Of a DNA stretch of 17,198 nt, positions 1 to 7,061 are shown piece by piece. Location of the stretch: NCBI GenBank assembly GCA_964632545.1, contig CAZWBQ010000019.1:1-17198 (forward strand), read 5' to 3'. The notes beneath the pieces were generated by a model, which was not told the DNA's origin, made no database searches, and saw only the letters and a program-made list of their open reading frames with translations. Numbering within the stretch: position 1 is the first letter of the stretch; every line of letters starts with the position of its first letter. The stretch comes from UBA7398 sp964632545 (lineage in GTDB: Bacteria > Actinomycetota > Actinomycetes > Nanopelagicales > Nanopelagicaceae). Position numbers and translations under genes: made by a program.

Positions 1-2069
1 TTTGGCGCCCACCAATTTCTTTCGCCAAATAACCGCATTAAAGCGGGAACAAGAAATGCTCGAACCAAAGTTGCATCTAGCAAAATTGCAAACGCAACAC
101 CAAAACCTAACATTTTTATTGATGTAACTCCGCTGACCATAAACGTTCCGAAAACTACAGCTAATAAGAGCGCAGCAGCAGTAATGATACGTGCAGAACG
201 TTGTAAACCAGTTGCGACTGCCTCAATGTTATTTCGTCCGGACTCATGCTCTTCTTTAATTCTTGATAAAAGAAAAACTTCATAATCCATCGATAATCCA
301 AATGCCACAATTGCAATTAAAATAACTGATCCAGTATCAAGTGCACCGGTAACTGTGAAATCACCAACTAGAAATTTAAGGTGTCCATCGATAAAGATCC
401 ACGTAATAACACCCATGGTTGCAGCCAATGACGCAAAGTTAAGAATGAGGGCTTTTATCGGCAAAATTATGGAACCAGTGAAAACAAATAGTAAAATTAG
501 AACTCCAATTGATATCCAAAGTACAACTAGTGGCAACTTCTTTGATGTTGCACCTTGAGTGTCAGCGTAATCTGCTGCGACTCCGCCAATTAATGTGCCG
601 ACAGGGACATGAAGTGCACGCACATCTCGAATTAATTGCTCAGCTTGTGGCGTACGTGGCGGCATCGTATGAATGGCTACGATACGAACATCTTCACCAA
701 CTATTTGCATTTCACCAATTCGCACGATCTCTGGAATTTTTGCTAACTCGGATTTAAATTCAGTTATTGAATTAGTTTGAGATGCCCCATTAGGAATAAT
801 TATTTCAATCGGGTTTCCTTCTTGACCGGTAAAGTTCTCGGAGATAAAGCGTGCAGCCATGGCTGACTTATTGTTGGCAGGAAGTACTCGGCTATCAACT
901 TGTGAAAACATAATTCCGTTAATTGGCGCAATAAATACGCTCAGGATAATTACGGATAATAAAACAACTGCAATTGGACGCTTCATTACAAACCGTGCAA
1001 TCTCTGCCCAGCGTCCATCTTCTTTAGGCGTTATTGCACTCTTACGCACAACTCCTTTATCAACTTTGTGACCTAGTAGCGCGAGAATTGCTGGTAATGG
1101 AATTAGCGCCGCTGCTACAGCAACCGCAACTACGGAGACTCCGGCGTAACCCATCGATCGTAAGAAATGTTGTGGGAAAAACATCAGCGAAAAAAGCGTA
1201 ATCATTACAGTGATTCCAGAATAAAATACTGTCTTTCCGGCCGTACGAAGTGTGTTAACTACCGAGTCTTCAATGTTATTTCCGTGGTGGAGTTCTTCGC
1301 GGAATCGATTAACAATTAAGAGTGCGTAATCGATACCAAGTCCCAACCCTAATCCAGTTGTTAAATTTAGGGCGAATACTGAAACGTCGGTGAAAATAGT
1401 AATTAAGTAGAGCACAAAGAAAGCACCGAGAATTGCAGAGACTCCAACAAGAAGTGGCATTGCAGATGCGACCATGGCGCCAAAAATAAAGAGAAGCAGT
1501 ACAAAAGTTAATGGAATAGAAATACCCTCTGCCAACTTAAGATCATCTTTAATTTTGCTATTAATTGAATTAGCAAAAACTGCGCCACCTGATGCGTAGA
1601 TTGATAAATTTTCAAACTTTCCTTCGTAGGTATCGCGGTAATGCCCGCCCAAACTATCGAAGCTACTGAAATTGTCGGCATTGAGATAGACAAAAAGATA
1701 GGCAGATTTACCATCTGTACTTTTTAAAGTTGGCGCACCTCCGGCGCTCCAAAAAGATAGGACGCTAGCTGCGCTAGGCTCACTTTTAACTTTTGCTTCT
1801 AAACGTGCAGCGCTTGCGATAACTTCCGGATCCGTCACCAATTTATCGGAATGGATCACGAAGACGATGGCAGGGTCTTTGACTTTAAAAGTATCTTCTA
1901 AATATTTAAAAGCTTTTGCAGAATCGCTATTAAGGTCGGAATAACCACCGCTATCTAACCGACTGAAAGCAAGCGACCCAATGCTTCCTAAAACGATGAC
2001 TGCAAGAATGAAGATTGAAAGCGTACGCTTACGCCGCTTTACAATGGCATGACCGAGAGCTTCAAACAC
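1..2069 (-). CDS. MMPL/RND-family membrane transporter, 3' end cut by window edge
   Basis: One unbroken minus-strand frame of 689 codons starts at GTG 2069 and runs off the left edge. The start is set by an AGGAG ribosome site (2075-2079) five bases before the GTG. The protein begins with a basic stretch and a membrane segment (about residues 10-30), then a large extracytoplasmic loop, a bundle of membrane segments, a second loop and a second bundle: the two-fold MMPL/RND layout. Each half carries the proton-relay Asp-Tyr pair, in GLGLGIDYALL (D247-Y248) and in GLSMDYEVFLLSR (D595-Y596). The last visible residues, ending NWWAP, resemble the usual end of an MMPL permease, so probably only a short tail is missing. 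These proteins use proton motive force to export lipids or other hydrophobic compounds; the substrate cannot be read here. It is divergent from the small ORF at 2179. Family assignment is secure, substrate unknown. Confidence 0.93.
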   Translation of the reverse strand, partial: MFEALGHAIVKRRKRTLSIFILAVIVLGSIGSLAFSRLDSGGYSDLNSDSAKAFKYLEDTFKVKDPAIVFVIHSDKLVTDPEVIASAARLEAKVKSEPSAASVLSFWSAGGAPTLKSTDGKSAYLFVYLNADNFSSFDSLGGHYRDTYEGKFENLSIYASGGAVFANSINSKIKDDLKLAEGISIPLTFVLLLFIFGAMVASAMPLLVGVSAILGAFFVLYLITIFTDVSVFALNLTTGLGLGLGIDYALLIVNRFREELHHGNNIEDSVVNTLRTAGKTVFYSGITVMITLFSLMFFPQHFLRSMGYAGVSVVAVAVAAALIPLPAILALLGHKVDKGVVRKSAITPKEDGRWAEIARFVMKRPIAVVLLSVIILSVFIAPINGIMFSQVDSRVLPANNKSAMAARFISENFTGQEGNPIEIIIPNGASQTNSITEFKSELAKIPEIVRIGEMQIVGEDVRIVAIHTMPPRTPQAEQLIRDVRALHVPVGTLIGGVAADYADTQGATSKKLPLVVLWISIGVLILLFVFTGSIILPIKALILNFASLAATMGVITWIFIDGHLKFLVGDFTVTGALDTGSVILIAIVAFGLSMDYEVFLLSRIKEEHESGRNNIEAVATGLQRSARIITAAALLLAVVFGTFMVSGVTSIKMLGFGVAFAILLDATLVRAFLVPALMRLFGERNWWAP

Positions 2070-2114
2070 TTGAACTCCTGAAAATTCTTTAAACGGATAA
2101 ATTAACTATTTCTA

Positions 2115-2142
2115 ATTATATTTGAGATACTTAATTTGCGAA
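2115..2142 (-). promoter_or_regulatory. Probable sigma-70-type promoter of the MMPL gene
   Basis: On the minus strand a perfect TATAAT -10 box lies at 2120-2115. A TTCGCA -35-like box (4 of 6 consensus matches) lies at 2142-2137, with a 16-base spacer. The predicted transcript would start near 2108 and carry a leader of about 39 bases containing the AGGAG site. This makes it the one clearly leadered promoter in the window. Confidence 0.5.
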
Positions 2143-2152
2143 AATCGAAACT

Positions 2153-2158
2153 TATTAT
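2153..2158 (+). promoter_or_regulatory. -10 box for the small ORF at 2179
   Basis: TATTAT (5 of 6 matches to TATAAT) lies 20 bases before the ATG at 2179, with a GAAAGGG ribosome-binding stretch (2167-2173) in between. No convincing -35 box is seen. The arrangement supports transcription and translation of the short ORF. Confidence 0.35.
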
Positions 2159-2178
2159 GATTAAATGAAAGGGTGAGT

Positions 2179-2286
2179 ATGAGCGAAATATTGCCAAAAG
2201 TCACCAGTGATGAGATTGATTTAGAAAAAGATGAAAATGATCGTGATACCGAAATTAAGCGGGATAAACCGCCACATCACGAATAA
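2179..2286 (+). CDS. Small acidic hypothetical protein, 35 aa
   Basis: ATG 2179 opens a 36-codon frame ending in TAA at 2284-2286, directly abutting the stop codon of the convergent FmdB gene. A purine-rich GAAAGGG site lies five bases before the start, and a TATTAT -10-like box lies further upstream. The product is strongly charged: a central run rich in Asp, Glu, Lys and Arg (about residues 10-30), ending in the unusual KPPHHE tail. It has no signal peptide, membrane segment or cysteine, and is probably soluble and disordered. I do not recognise a family. The close fit between the divergent MMPL gene and fmdB, together with the ribosome site, argues for a real gene, but the length alone could be chance. 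Confidence 0.5.
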   Translation: MSEILPKVTSDEIDLEKDENDRDTEIKRDKPPHHE

Positions 2287-2293
2287 TTATTCG
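2280..2293. repeat. 14-bp perfect palindrome at a convergent stop-stop junction
   Basis: CGAATAATTATTCG is a perfect palindrome that contains both TAA stop codons: small ORF 2284-2286 and fmdB 2287-2289. It is too short and AT-rich to be a strong terminator and has no U-tract, but it is the only symmetrical element between the two convergent genes. Confidence 0.4.
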
Positions 2294-2556
2294 CTACTTG
2301 TACTTTTTGCCGCAGGTGCTGGCGTTGTAGTAGCTGACGTTGTTGTCGCTGGTGTAGTAGAAGTGCTGGCGCTCGGAGTAGTTCGTGAATCAGTCTTGTA
2401 AAAACCTGATCCTTTGAAAACCACGCCGACATTCGAATAAATCTTACGTACATCTTTCCCACACTCTGGACAGTTCGTTATTGGCGCATCTGAGAAAGAT
2501 TGCACCGCTTCGAAGGCATGTTCGCAAGCGTTACAGATGTATTCATAGGTAGGCAC
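2287..2556 (-). CDS. FmdB-family zinc-ribbon protein, 89 aa
   Basis: The protein opens with the FmdB signature PTYEYICNACEHAFE and carries two CxxC knuckles, CNAC (about residues 8-11) and CPEC (about 30-33), forming one zinc ribbon. VGVVFKGSGFYKTD (about 44-57) is the usual end of the conserved core. The remaining 30 or so residues are a low-complexity Thr/Ser/Ala/Pro tail, common in actinobacterial members. GTG 2556 is chosen because PTYEY is the family N-terminus; the open frame extends 52 codons further, but those residues are unlike FmdB and would run antisense into the CopC gene. There is no clear ribosome site. A TAGAAT box eight bases before the GTG suggests a leaderless mRNA. The family is often annotated as regulatory, but its molecular role is poorly defined. 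Confidence 0.9.
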   Translation of the reverse strand: MPTYEYICNACEHAFEAVQSFSDAPITNCPECGKDVRKIYSNVGVVFKGSGFYKTDSRTTPSASTSTTPATTTSATTTPAPAAKSTSSE

Positions 2557-2564
2557 AAGGCATA

Positions 2565-2574
2565 ATTCTAGATT
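2565..2574. promoter_or_regulatory. Overlapping divergent -10 boxes, fmdB (-) and copC (+)
   Basis: ATTCTAGATT contains TAGAAT on the minus strand (2570-2565), eight bases before the FmdB GTG, and TAGATT on the plus strand (2569-2574), about 28 bases before the chosen CopC ATG. The two boxes share the TA step in the CTAG core, so the promoters could exclude one another. No convincing -35 boxes are visible. Confidence 0.4.
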
Positions 2575-2602
2575 GATGAGAGTATTGAGGCGAATCGAGT
2601 CG

Positions 2603-3145
2603 ATGTCAGAAATGAGGATAAGCGTGCGGAAACCGATTGTGGTTGCGTTTTTTGTAAGTTTCATGGCTTTAGCAATGGCCAATCCGGTTTCAGCAAATTC
2701 AATAATCAGCACGACCCCGTCAATTGATCAAGTTCTAACTATTGCACCAAATTCAGTAACTATTAATGGATCTGGTGCGCTAATGGATTTAGGAAATCAA
2801 ATTACAGTAATGGATCCTAACGGGGCTCGAGTTGACGACGGTTCATTAACGGTTGATGGAAATAATTTGATCGTTGGTCTAAAACCGCTAATCGTTTCTG
2901 GTTCTTATTTAGTTACATATAAATTATTGGCTGTAAATGATGTTCCACTAGATGGAACTTTTAAATTTACGGTAGATGGAATTTCGGAAATTACCAAATC
3001 AACTTCGTCGCCAACTCCGCAACCATCTAATAATAATTCAAATCCCAACAAAACTACAGATTACTTAGTTATCGGGTTATTAATTTTTGCATTTCTTATT
3101 TTGGTTCTAATATCGCGGTTTGCGCGCAAGACTTTTAGGAAATAA
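2603..3145 (+). CDS. CopC-like exported protein with C-terminal membrane anchor, no histidines
   Basis: Counting from ATG 2603 the protein is 180 residues. It has a signal peptide with basic start, hydrophobic core at 11-26 and likely cleavage after NPVSA (31). Next comes a CopC-type beta-sandwich (32-124), a Pro/Ser/Asn-rich linker (134-152), one membrane helix (154-171) and a basic cytoplasmic tail. The CopC assignment rests on the fold pattern (TTPSIDQVLTIAP near the start, DGTFKFTV at the end) and on the CopD gene two bases downstream. In canonical CopC the copper ligands are an N-terminal His and an Asp/His in a DGH motif; here these positions read NSII and NDV (112-114). The whole protein has no His and no Cys. 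The start is uncertain: ATG 2576 and ATG 2612 share the frame. ATG 2603 has GAGG upstream, at long spacing. Probably cotranscribed with the CopD-CtaG gene. Confidence 0.8.
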   Translation: MSEMRISVRKPIVVAFFVSFMALAMANPVSANSIISTTPSIDQVLTIAPNSVTINGSGALMDLGNQITVMDPNGARVDDGSLTVDGNNLIVGLKPLIVSGSYLVTYKLLAVNDVPLDGTFKFTVDGISEITKSTSSPTPQPSNNNSNPNKTTDYLVIGLLIFAFLILVLISRFARKTFRK

Positions 3146-3147
3146 GA

Positions 3148-5043
3148 GTGTTATTCAAAGGCGTAGAAAATGGGTTTCCAGATCCAGGCACTTTTGTAAC
3201 AGTAGCCACCCCGATCGCAAGTTTTTTCAGTTTAACCTTTGGTGTTACTTGCATTGGCTTGCTTTTCTCTATCAGCTTTTTACATTTAGAAAATAATGGA
3301 TTCTTGCGAAAATCAGCCATTGCAAACCTTAAATGGATCTGCACATTTGGATTCCTTTGGGCGCTATCAGAAATGTTTGTCATAGTTTTAACGCTAAGTA
3401 ATCTATTAGCGCAACCTTTTTCAGCATCACTTGACTTCACTTCGATTCATTCCTATTTAAGCCAAACCGCTCTTGGCAAAGTGCAATTAACCGAAATGGT
3501 GATCGCACTAATTATCGCAATCATTATTCCGATAATTCGAAATATGCGTAGTTCTATTCTGCTCTTTATATTAGGAATGATTGGGATTATTACACCCATT
3601 TTTCAAAGCCACGGCAGCCAATCCGGGATGCACGGTTTGGCCATCGGGTCGTTAATTTTTCACGTAATCGGAATAACGCTGTGGGTGGGCGGTTTAATTT
3701 CATTATTTTTTATGCCAGCCGAAGCAAGAAATATCGCGTTACCTAGATTTAGCACTCTTGCTTTATGGGCTTCGATGATTGTGGCTATTAGCGGTGCTGC
3801 AAATGCATGGTCTCGGTTGAATTTTATTTCCGCATGGAGCTCTAGCTATGCATATATTGTGATTGCAAAAATTATATTGACTTTAATGTTGATCGGTATT
3901 GGTTATAAGCATCGCCGGTTTATTACTAATAAATTAACGGGTAGTAAAGCCATGATGCGGTTACTTTTAAATGAAGCGATAATAATGTTAGTTGCTACTG
4001 CGCTAGGAGCATGGCTTGCAAAATCAGCACCACCCCTTGTTGACGGGGTGGAATTGAATGTTGATAGAGCACTAGCTATTACTGGAATTCGAATGCCAGC
4101 TGCGCCAACACTTTCAAATCTATTATTAGGATACGAAGCAGATGGCTTTTTTATCGGATTACTTTTAATTGTTACATTTCTATATATACGAGGCGTTGTA
4201 ATATTAAGCAACAATGGCGTTAAATGGCCAATCGGGAGAACCATTTCATTTGCACTTGGAATCGCGACGATTGATTTTGCAACAAGCGGTGGCTTAGGCG
4301 TTTATTCTCATTTCGCATTCTCTTTTCACATGATTGCACACATGATTTTGGGAATGGTTGCGCCAATTGGAATAATTTTAGGCGCGCCAATCACGCTAGC
4401 ACTTCGAGTATTTCCGGTAGGGAGAGATCGAGATGAACGCGGCATGAAAGGTTTGCTGGTTGCAATATTGCATTCAAAACCATTAGCAGTATTAACACAT
4501 CCGGTTCTGGCATTAGCGGTTTTTGATGGCTCACTTTTTATTATGTACTTCACTTCATTATTTGGAAATTTAATGACTGGTCATTCTGGACACTTATTGA
4601 TGAATATTCATTTCGTATTAGCTGGCATGCTTTTTTTCCATGTCATAGTTGGGATAGATCCAAATCCTAGAAAAGTGCCGCACTTAGTTAGAATTATTCT
4701 GTTATTTGCAGCTATGAGTATTCATGCATTCTTCTCAATAGCTTTAATGTCTACAACTGCGTTGTTAGATGGTGGATATTTTGCATCGCTACAGCGGCCG
4801 TGGTTTGTAGATCTTTTAGCAGACCAAAAGCTCGGCGGTTCAATTGGTTGGGCTATGGGTGAAATCCCAATTGTGATTGCTTTAATCGCAACTTTTATTC
4901 AATGGATACGTGACGACGCACGTGAAGCAAAACGGTTTGATCGCAATTCAGATCGGTTAGTTGCTGCCGGTCAAACAGATGAACTTGCTGATTACAATGA
5001 ATACTTAGCCAAATTAGCGGAAACGGATCGTCGAAAAAATTAA
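3148..5043 (+). CDS. CopD-CtaG fusion: copper import / cytochrome c oxidase assembly protein
   Basis: A 631-residue polytopic membrane protein. The first half (about 15-295) is CopD-like, with QSHGSQSGMHG (153-163) followed by FHVIGITLWVGG (171-182), the histidine and WVGG pattern of CopD. The second half (about 330-590) is a caa3-type CtaG domain, with YSHFAFSFHMIAHMILG (386-402), VFDGSLFIMYFTS (458-470), HSGHLLMNIHF (479-489) and a His in SIHAFF (524-529). Such fusions are usual in actinobacteria and are thought to supply copper to the CuB site of cytochrome c oxidase. GTG 3148 is supported by AGGA (3137-3140) and lies two bases after the CopC stop, so the pair is almost certainly an operon. 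Metal-binding histidines are abundant here, in contrast to the neighbouring CopC. Confidence 0.92.
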   Translation: MLFKGVENGFPDPGTFVTVATPIASFFSLTFGVTCIGLLFSISFLHLENNGFLRKSAIANLKWICTFGFLWALSEMFVIVLTLSNLLAQPFSASLDFTSIHSYLSQTALGKVQLTEMVIALIIAIIIPIIRNMRSSILLFILGMIGIITPIFQSHGSQSGMHGLAIGSLIFHVIGITLWVGGLISLFFMPAEARNIALPRFSTLALWASMIVAISGAANAWSRLNFISAWSSSYAYIVIAKIILTLMLIGIGYKHRRFITNKLTGSKAMMRLLLNEAIIMLVATALGAWLAKSAPPLVDGVELNVDRALAITGIRMPAAPTLSNLLLGYEADGFFIGLLLIVTFLYIRGVVILSNNGVKWPIGRTISFALGIATIDFATSGGLGVYSHFAFSFHMIAHMILGMVAPIGIILGAPITLALRVFPVGRDRDERGMKGLLVAILHSKPLAVLTHPVLALAVFDGSLFIMYFTSLFGNLMTGHSGHLLMNIHFVLAGMLFFHVIVGIDPNPRKVPHLVRIILLFAAMSIHAFFSIALMSTTALLDGGYFASLQRPWFVDLLADQKLGGSIGWAMGEIPIVIALIATFIQWIRDDAREAKRFDRNSDRLVAAGQTDELADYNEYLAKLAETDRRKN

Positions 5044-5056
5044 TCCATACATAATT

Positions 5057-5905
5057 TTGGTATTAGCAATGGTGAGTTGGGGATTAAGTAATCCACTAGC
5101 AGATTTAGCAGTCGTGCATATGTCTCCATTTTTACTTTCATTAGTTGAATCTCTAGTTGGATTATTTGTGATTGCAATTGTCGTGATTATCCGGAAGAAG
5201 CGGATTCAATTGCCTTGGAAATTCGTAATACCGCTTGGCCTAATTCAACCTGGTTTTGCTTGGCTTCTTGGAAATATTGGTTACACCAAAGTAACTGCTA
5301 GTACTGGCGTTATATTTTTAAATTTGGAATCGGTATTTGCGATAATTATCGCTTCGCTTTGGATTAGGGAACATATAAATACTAAAGAAGCTATTGCTAT
5401 CGCGATTGGATTGTTTGGTGGATTGCTTGCATCCTTTGATGCTGGTGGAATAAATTTTGATGTAACTGTAGGAGTACTGCTTTTTGCGTTTGTCGCACTC
5501 CTAGATGCTTTCTACGCAATATCTATTAAAAAGTATGGATTAGGTTTAGATGCAATTTCACTTGGCTTCGGTCAAATTTTAGTTTCCACGATCTTATTGT
5601 CGTTCGCATTATTGATTTTTGATCGATCCCCAGATCTTTCACAATCTCTAACAACTTGGCTAGCTGCGCTAATCTCTGGATTATTTGGAGTGGCGCTCCC
5701 GATCGTCGCATTTAACTGGGCAGGCACTCGAATTAAAAGTACCCATGTAGGACTTTCTTTTAATATTGTTCCAATTGTCGGAATTATTGGCGCAATTATT
5801 TTAGGGCGAGGTGCTCCAACAGAGATACAAGTAGTGGGAGCGATTTTTGTGGTTTTAAGTATTTGGTTAATTCAAAGTGGACGGGACAGCCAAGAAGTGG
5901 CTTAA
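5057..5905 (+). CDS. EamA/DMT-superfamily transporter, 282 aa
   Basis: A highly hydrophobic protein with about ten membrane helices in two EamA repeats (roughly 3-127 and 135-275). The first repeat begins with VSWGLSNPLADLAV, the usual helix-1 pattern. The second contains FNWAGTRIKSTHVGLSFNIVPIVGIIGAIILG, broken here into pattern WAGTRIKSTHVGLSF followed by a Pro/Gly helix. The family exports or imports metabolites such as amino acids or nucleosides; the substrate is unknown. The start is weak: upstream in frame there is a stop at 5015-5017 and no ATG or GTG, so TTG 5057 is the first usual start, without a ribosome site. ATG 5069 or a rare ATT at 5039 are alternatives. It lies 13 bases after CopD-CtaG and 7 before the acyl-CoA dehydrogenase, so it is probably cotranscribed. 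Confidence 0.88.
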   Translation: MVLAMVSWGLSNPLADLAVVHMSPFLLSLVESLVGLFVIAIVVIIRKKRIQLPWKFVIPLGLIQPGFAWLLGNIGYTKVTASTGVIFLNLESVFAIIIASLWIREHINTKEAIAIAIGLFGGLLASFDAGGINFDVTVGVLLFAFVALLDAFYAISIKKYGLGLDAISLGFGQILVSTILLSFALLIFDRSPDLSQSLTTWLAALISGLFGVALPIVAFNWAGTRIKSTHVGLSFNIVPIVGIIGAIILGRGAPTEIQVVGAIFVVLSIWLIQSGRDSQEVA

Positions 5906-5912
5906 TTGCCTT

Positions 5913-7061
5913 ATGGAGTCGCTTTTCGCATTACCGGAAGAATATAAAGCGTTGCGCGAGAGCGCTCGAGCGCTCTCGGAGAAAAAAATTGCACCGTTTG
6001 CACAAGATGTAGATGCAAATTCTAGATTTCCGCAAGAGGCAAATGATGCGTTACAAGCTGCAGGTTTACTAGCAGCACATGTGCCAACTGAATTTGGCGG
6101 CGAGGGTGCAGATTCACTTGCAGTTGCAATAATTATTGAAGAAGTAGCCAGAGTTTGTGCATCATCGTCATTACTTCCAGCTGTAAATAAACTTGGTTCA
6201 TTGCCATTAATTATTGCCGGAACTTTAGAACAGAAGAAACGTTGGTTAACGCCACTGGCGAATGGAAAAGGATTCTCATACTGTTTATCAGAATCTGAAG
6301 CTGGATCTGATGCAGGTGCAATGAAAACTAAAGCAGTTAAGAGCGAGAGTGGCTGGATTTTAAATGGCAGTAAAAAATGGATTTCAAATGCTGGTAGTTC
6401 TGAGTTCTACACAGTTTTAGCAAGTACAGATCCAAGTAAAGGTTCAAAAGGAATTACGGCTTTTGTAGTAGAGAAGAGTGACCCTGGCGTTTCTTTCGGT
6501 GCACTTGAAAAGAAGATGGGCTTTAAAGGTTCACCAACTCGTGAAGTCTATTTTGATAATGTAGAACTTAACGAAGATCGTCGGCTCGGTGAAGTGGGTT
6601 CCGGGTTTGCACTAGCGATGCAGACTTTAGATCACACCAGAATTACCATCGCAGCTCAAGCACTAGGAATTGCACAAGGTGCATTTGAAGTTGCAACGAA
6701 ATATGCACATGAACGGAAGCAATTTGGGAAAGAGATATTTGATTTTCAAGGAGTGCAGTTCATGTTGGCAGATATGGCAATGGAAATAACGGCTGCTAGA
6801 GAACTTACCTATGCTGCAGCTGCGCGCAGTGAGCGAAACGACCCAGATCTAACGTTTTACTCCGCAGCATGTAAATGTTTCGCCTCAGATGTAGCAATGC
6901 GGGTTACTACAAATGCAGTGCAAATTTTAGGCGGCTATGGCTACGTTAATGATTATCCAGTAGAGCGAATGATGCGAGATGCAAAATTAACCCAAATTTA
7001 TGAAGGTACCAATCAAGTTCAACGAATTGTTATGGCGCGACATTTAGACGATGTAAATTAA
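5913..7061 (+). CDS. Acyl-CoA dehydrogenase, 382 aa
   Basis: A full-length member of the flavin-dependent acyl-CoA dehydrogenases, which oxidise acyl-CoA to trans-2-enoyl-CoA and pass electrons to electron-transfer flavoprotein. Visible marks: the first family signature CLSESEAGSDAGA (124-136), WISNAGSSEFYTV in the beta domain, ERKQFGKEIFDFQ (267-279), and QILGGYGYVNDYPVERMMRD near the end. The catalytic base is Glu364 in QIYEGTNQVQ, the position used by short- and medium-chain enzymes. ATG 5913 is chosen because MESLFALPEEYKALRE is a normal N-terminus; the frame extends 12 codons upstream into the EamA gene. It could act in fatty-acid or branched-chain amino-acid breakdown; the chain length cannot be read. 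The 3' end overlaps the stop codon of the convergent cyclo-ligase. A 22-bp palindrome sits in codons 15-22. Confidence 0.95.
   Translation: MESLFALPEEYKALRESARALSEKKIAPFAQDVDANSRFPQEANDALQAAGLLAAHVPTEFGGEGADSLAVAIIIEEVARVCASSSLLPAVNKLGSLPLIIAGTLEQKKRWLTPLANGKGFSYCLSESEAGSDAGAMKTKAVKSESGWILNGSKKWISNAGSSEFYTVLASTDPSKGSKGITAFVVEKSDPGVSFGALEKKMGFKGSPTREVYFDNVELNEDRRLGEVGSGFALAMQTLDHTRITIAAQALGIAQGAFEVATKYAHERKQFGKEIFDFQGVQFMLADMAMEITAARELTYAAAARSERNDPDLTFYSAACKCFASDVAMRVTTNAVQILGGYGYVNDYPVERMMRDAKLTQIYEGTNQVQRIVMARHLDDVN
5957..5978. repeat. 22-bp perfect palindrome inside the acyl-CoA dehydrogenase gene
   Basis: Each arm reads CGAGAGCGCTC and the two arms meet without a loop, giving perfect two-fold symmetry centred on the CTCGAG core, 45-66 bases into the coding sequence. 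It is very GC-rich against AT-rich flanks. No U-tract follows on either strand in the orientation needed for an intrinsic terminator. It encodes the ordinary stretch RESARALS, so codon coincidence is possible. Confidence 0.6.

Noticed and set aside
2557..2712. 52-codon N-terminal extension of the FmdB frame
   Set aside because: FmdB proteins begin at the PTYEY motif; the extension is antisense to the CopC signal-peptide region.
3135..4553. Minus-strand open frames opposite the CopD-CtaG gene
   Set aside because: They lack family motifs and ribosome sites and lie wholly opposite a well-supported membrane protein gene; treated as shadows.
5957..5978. Palindrome as an intrinsic terminator
   Set aside because: No U-tract follows the stem on either strand in the needed orientation, and it lies inside a conserved coding region.
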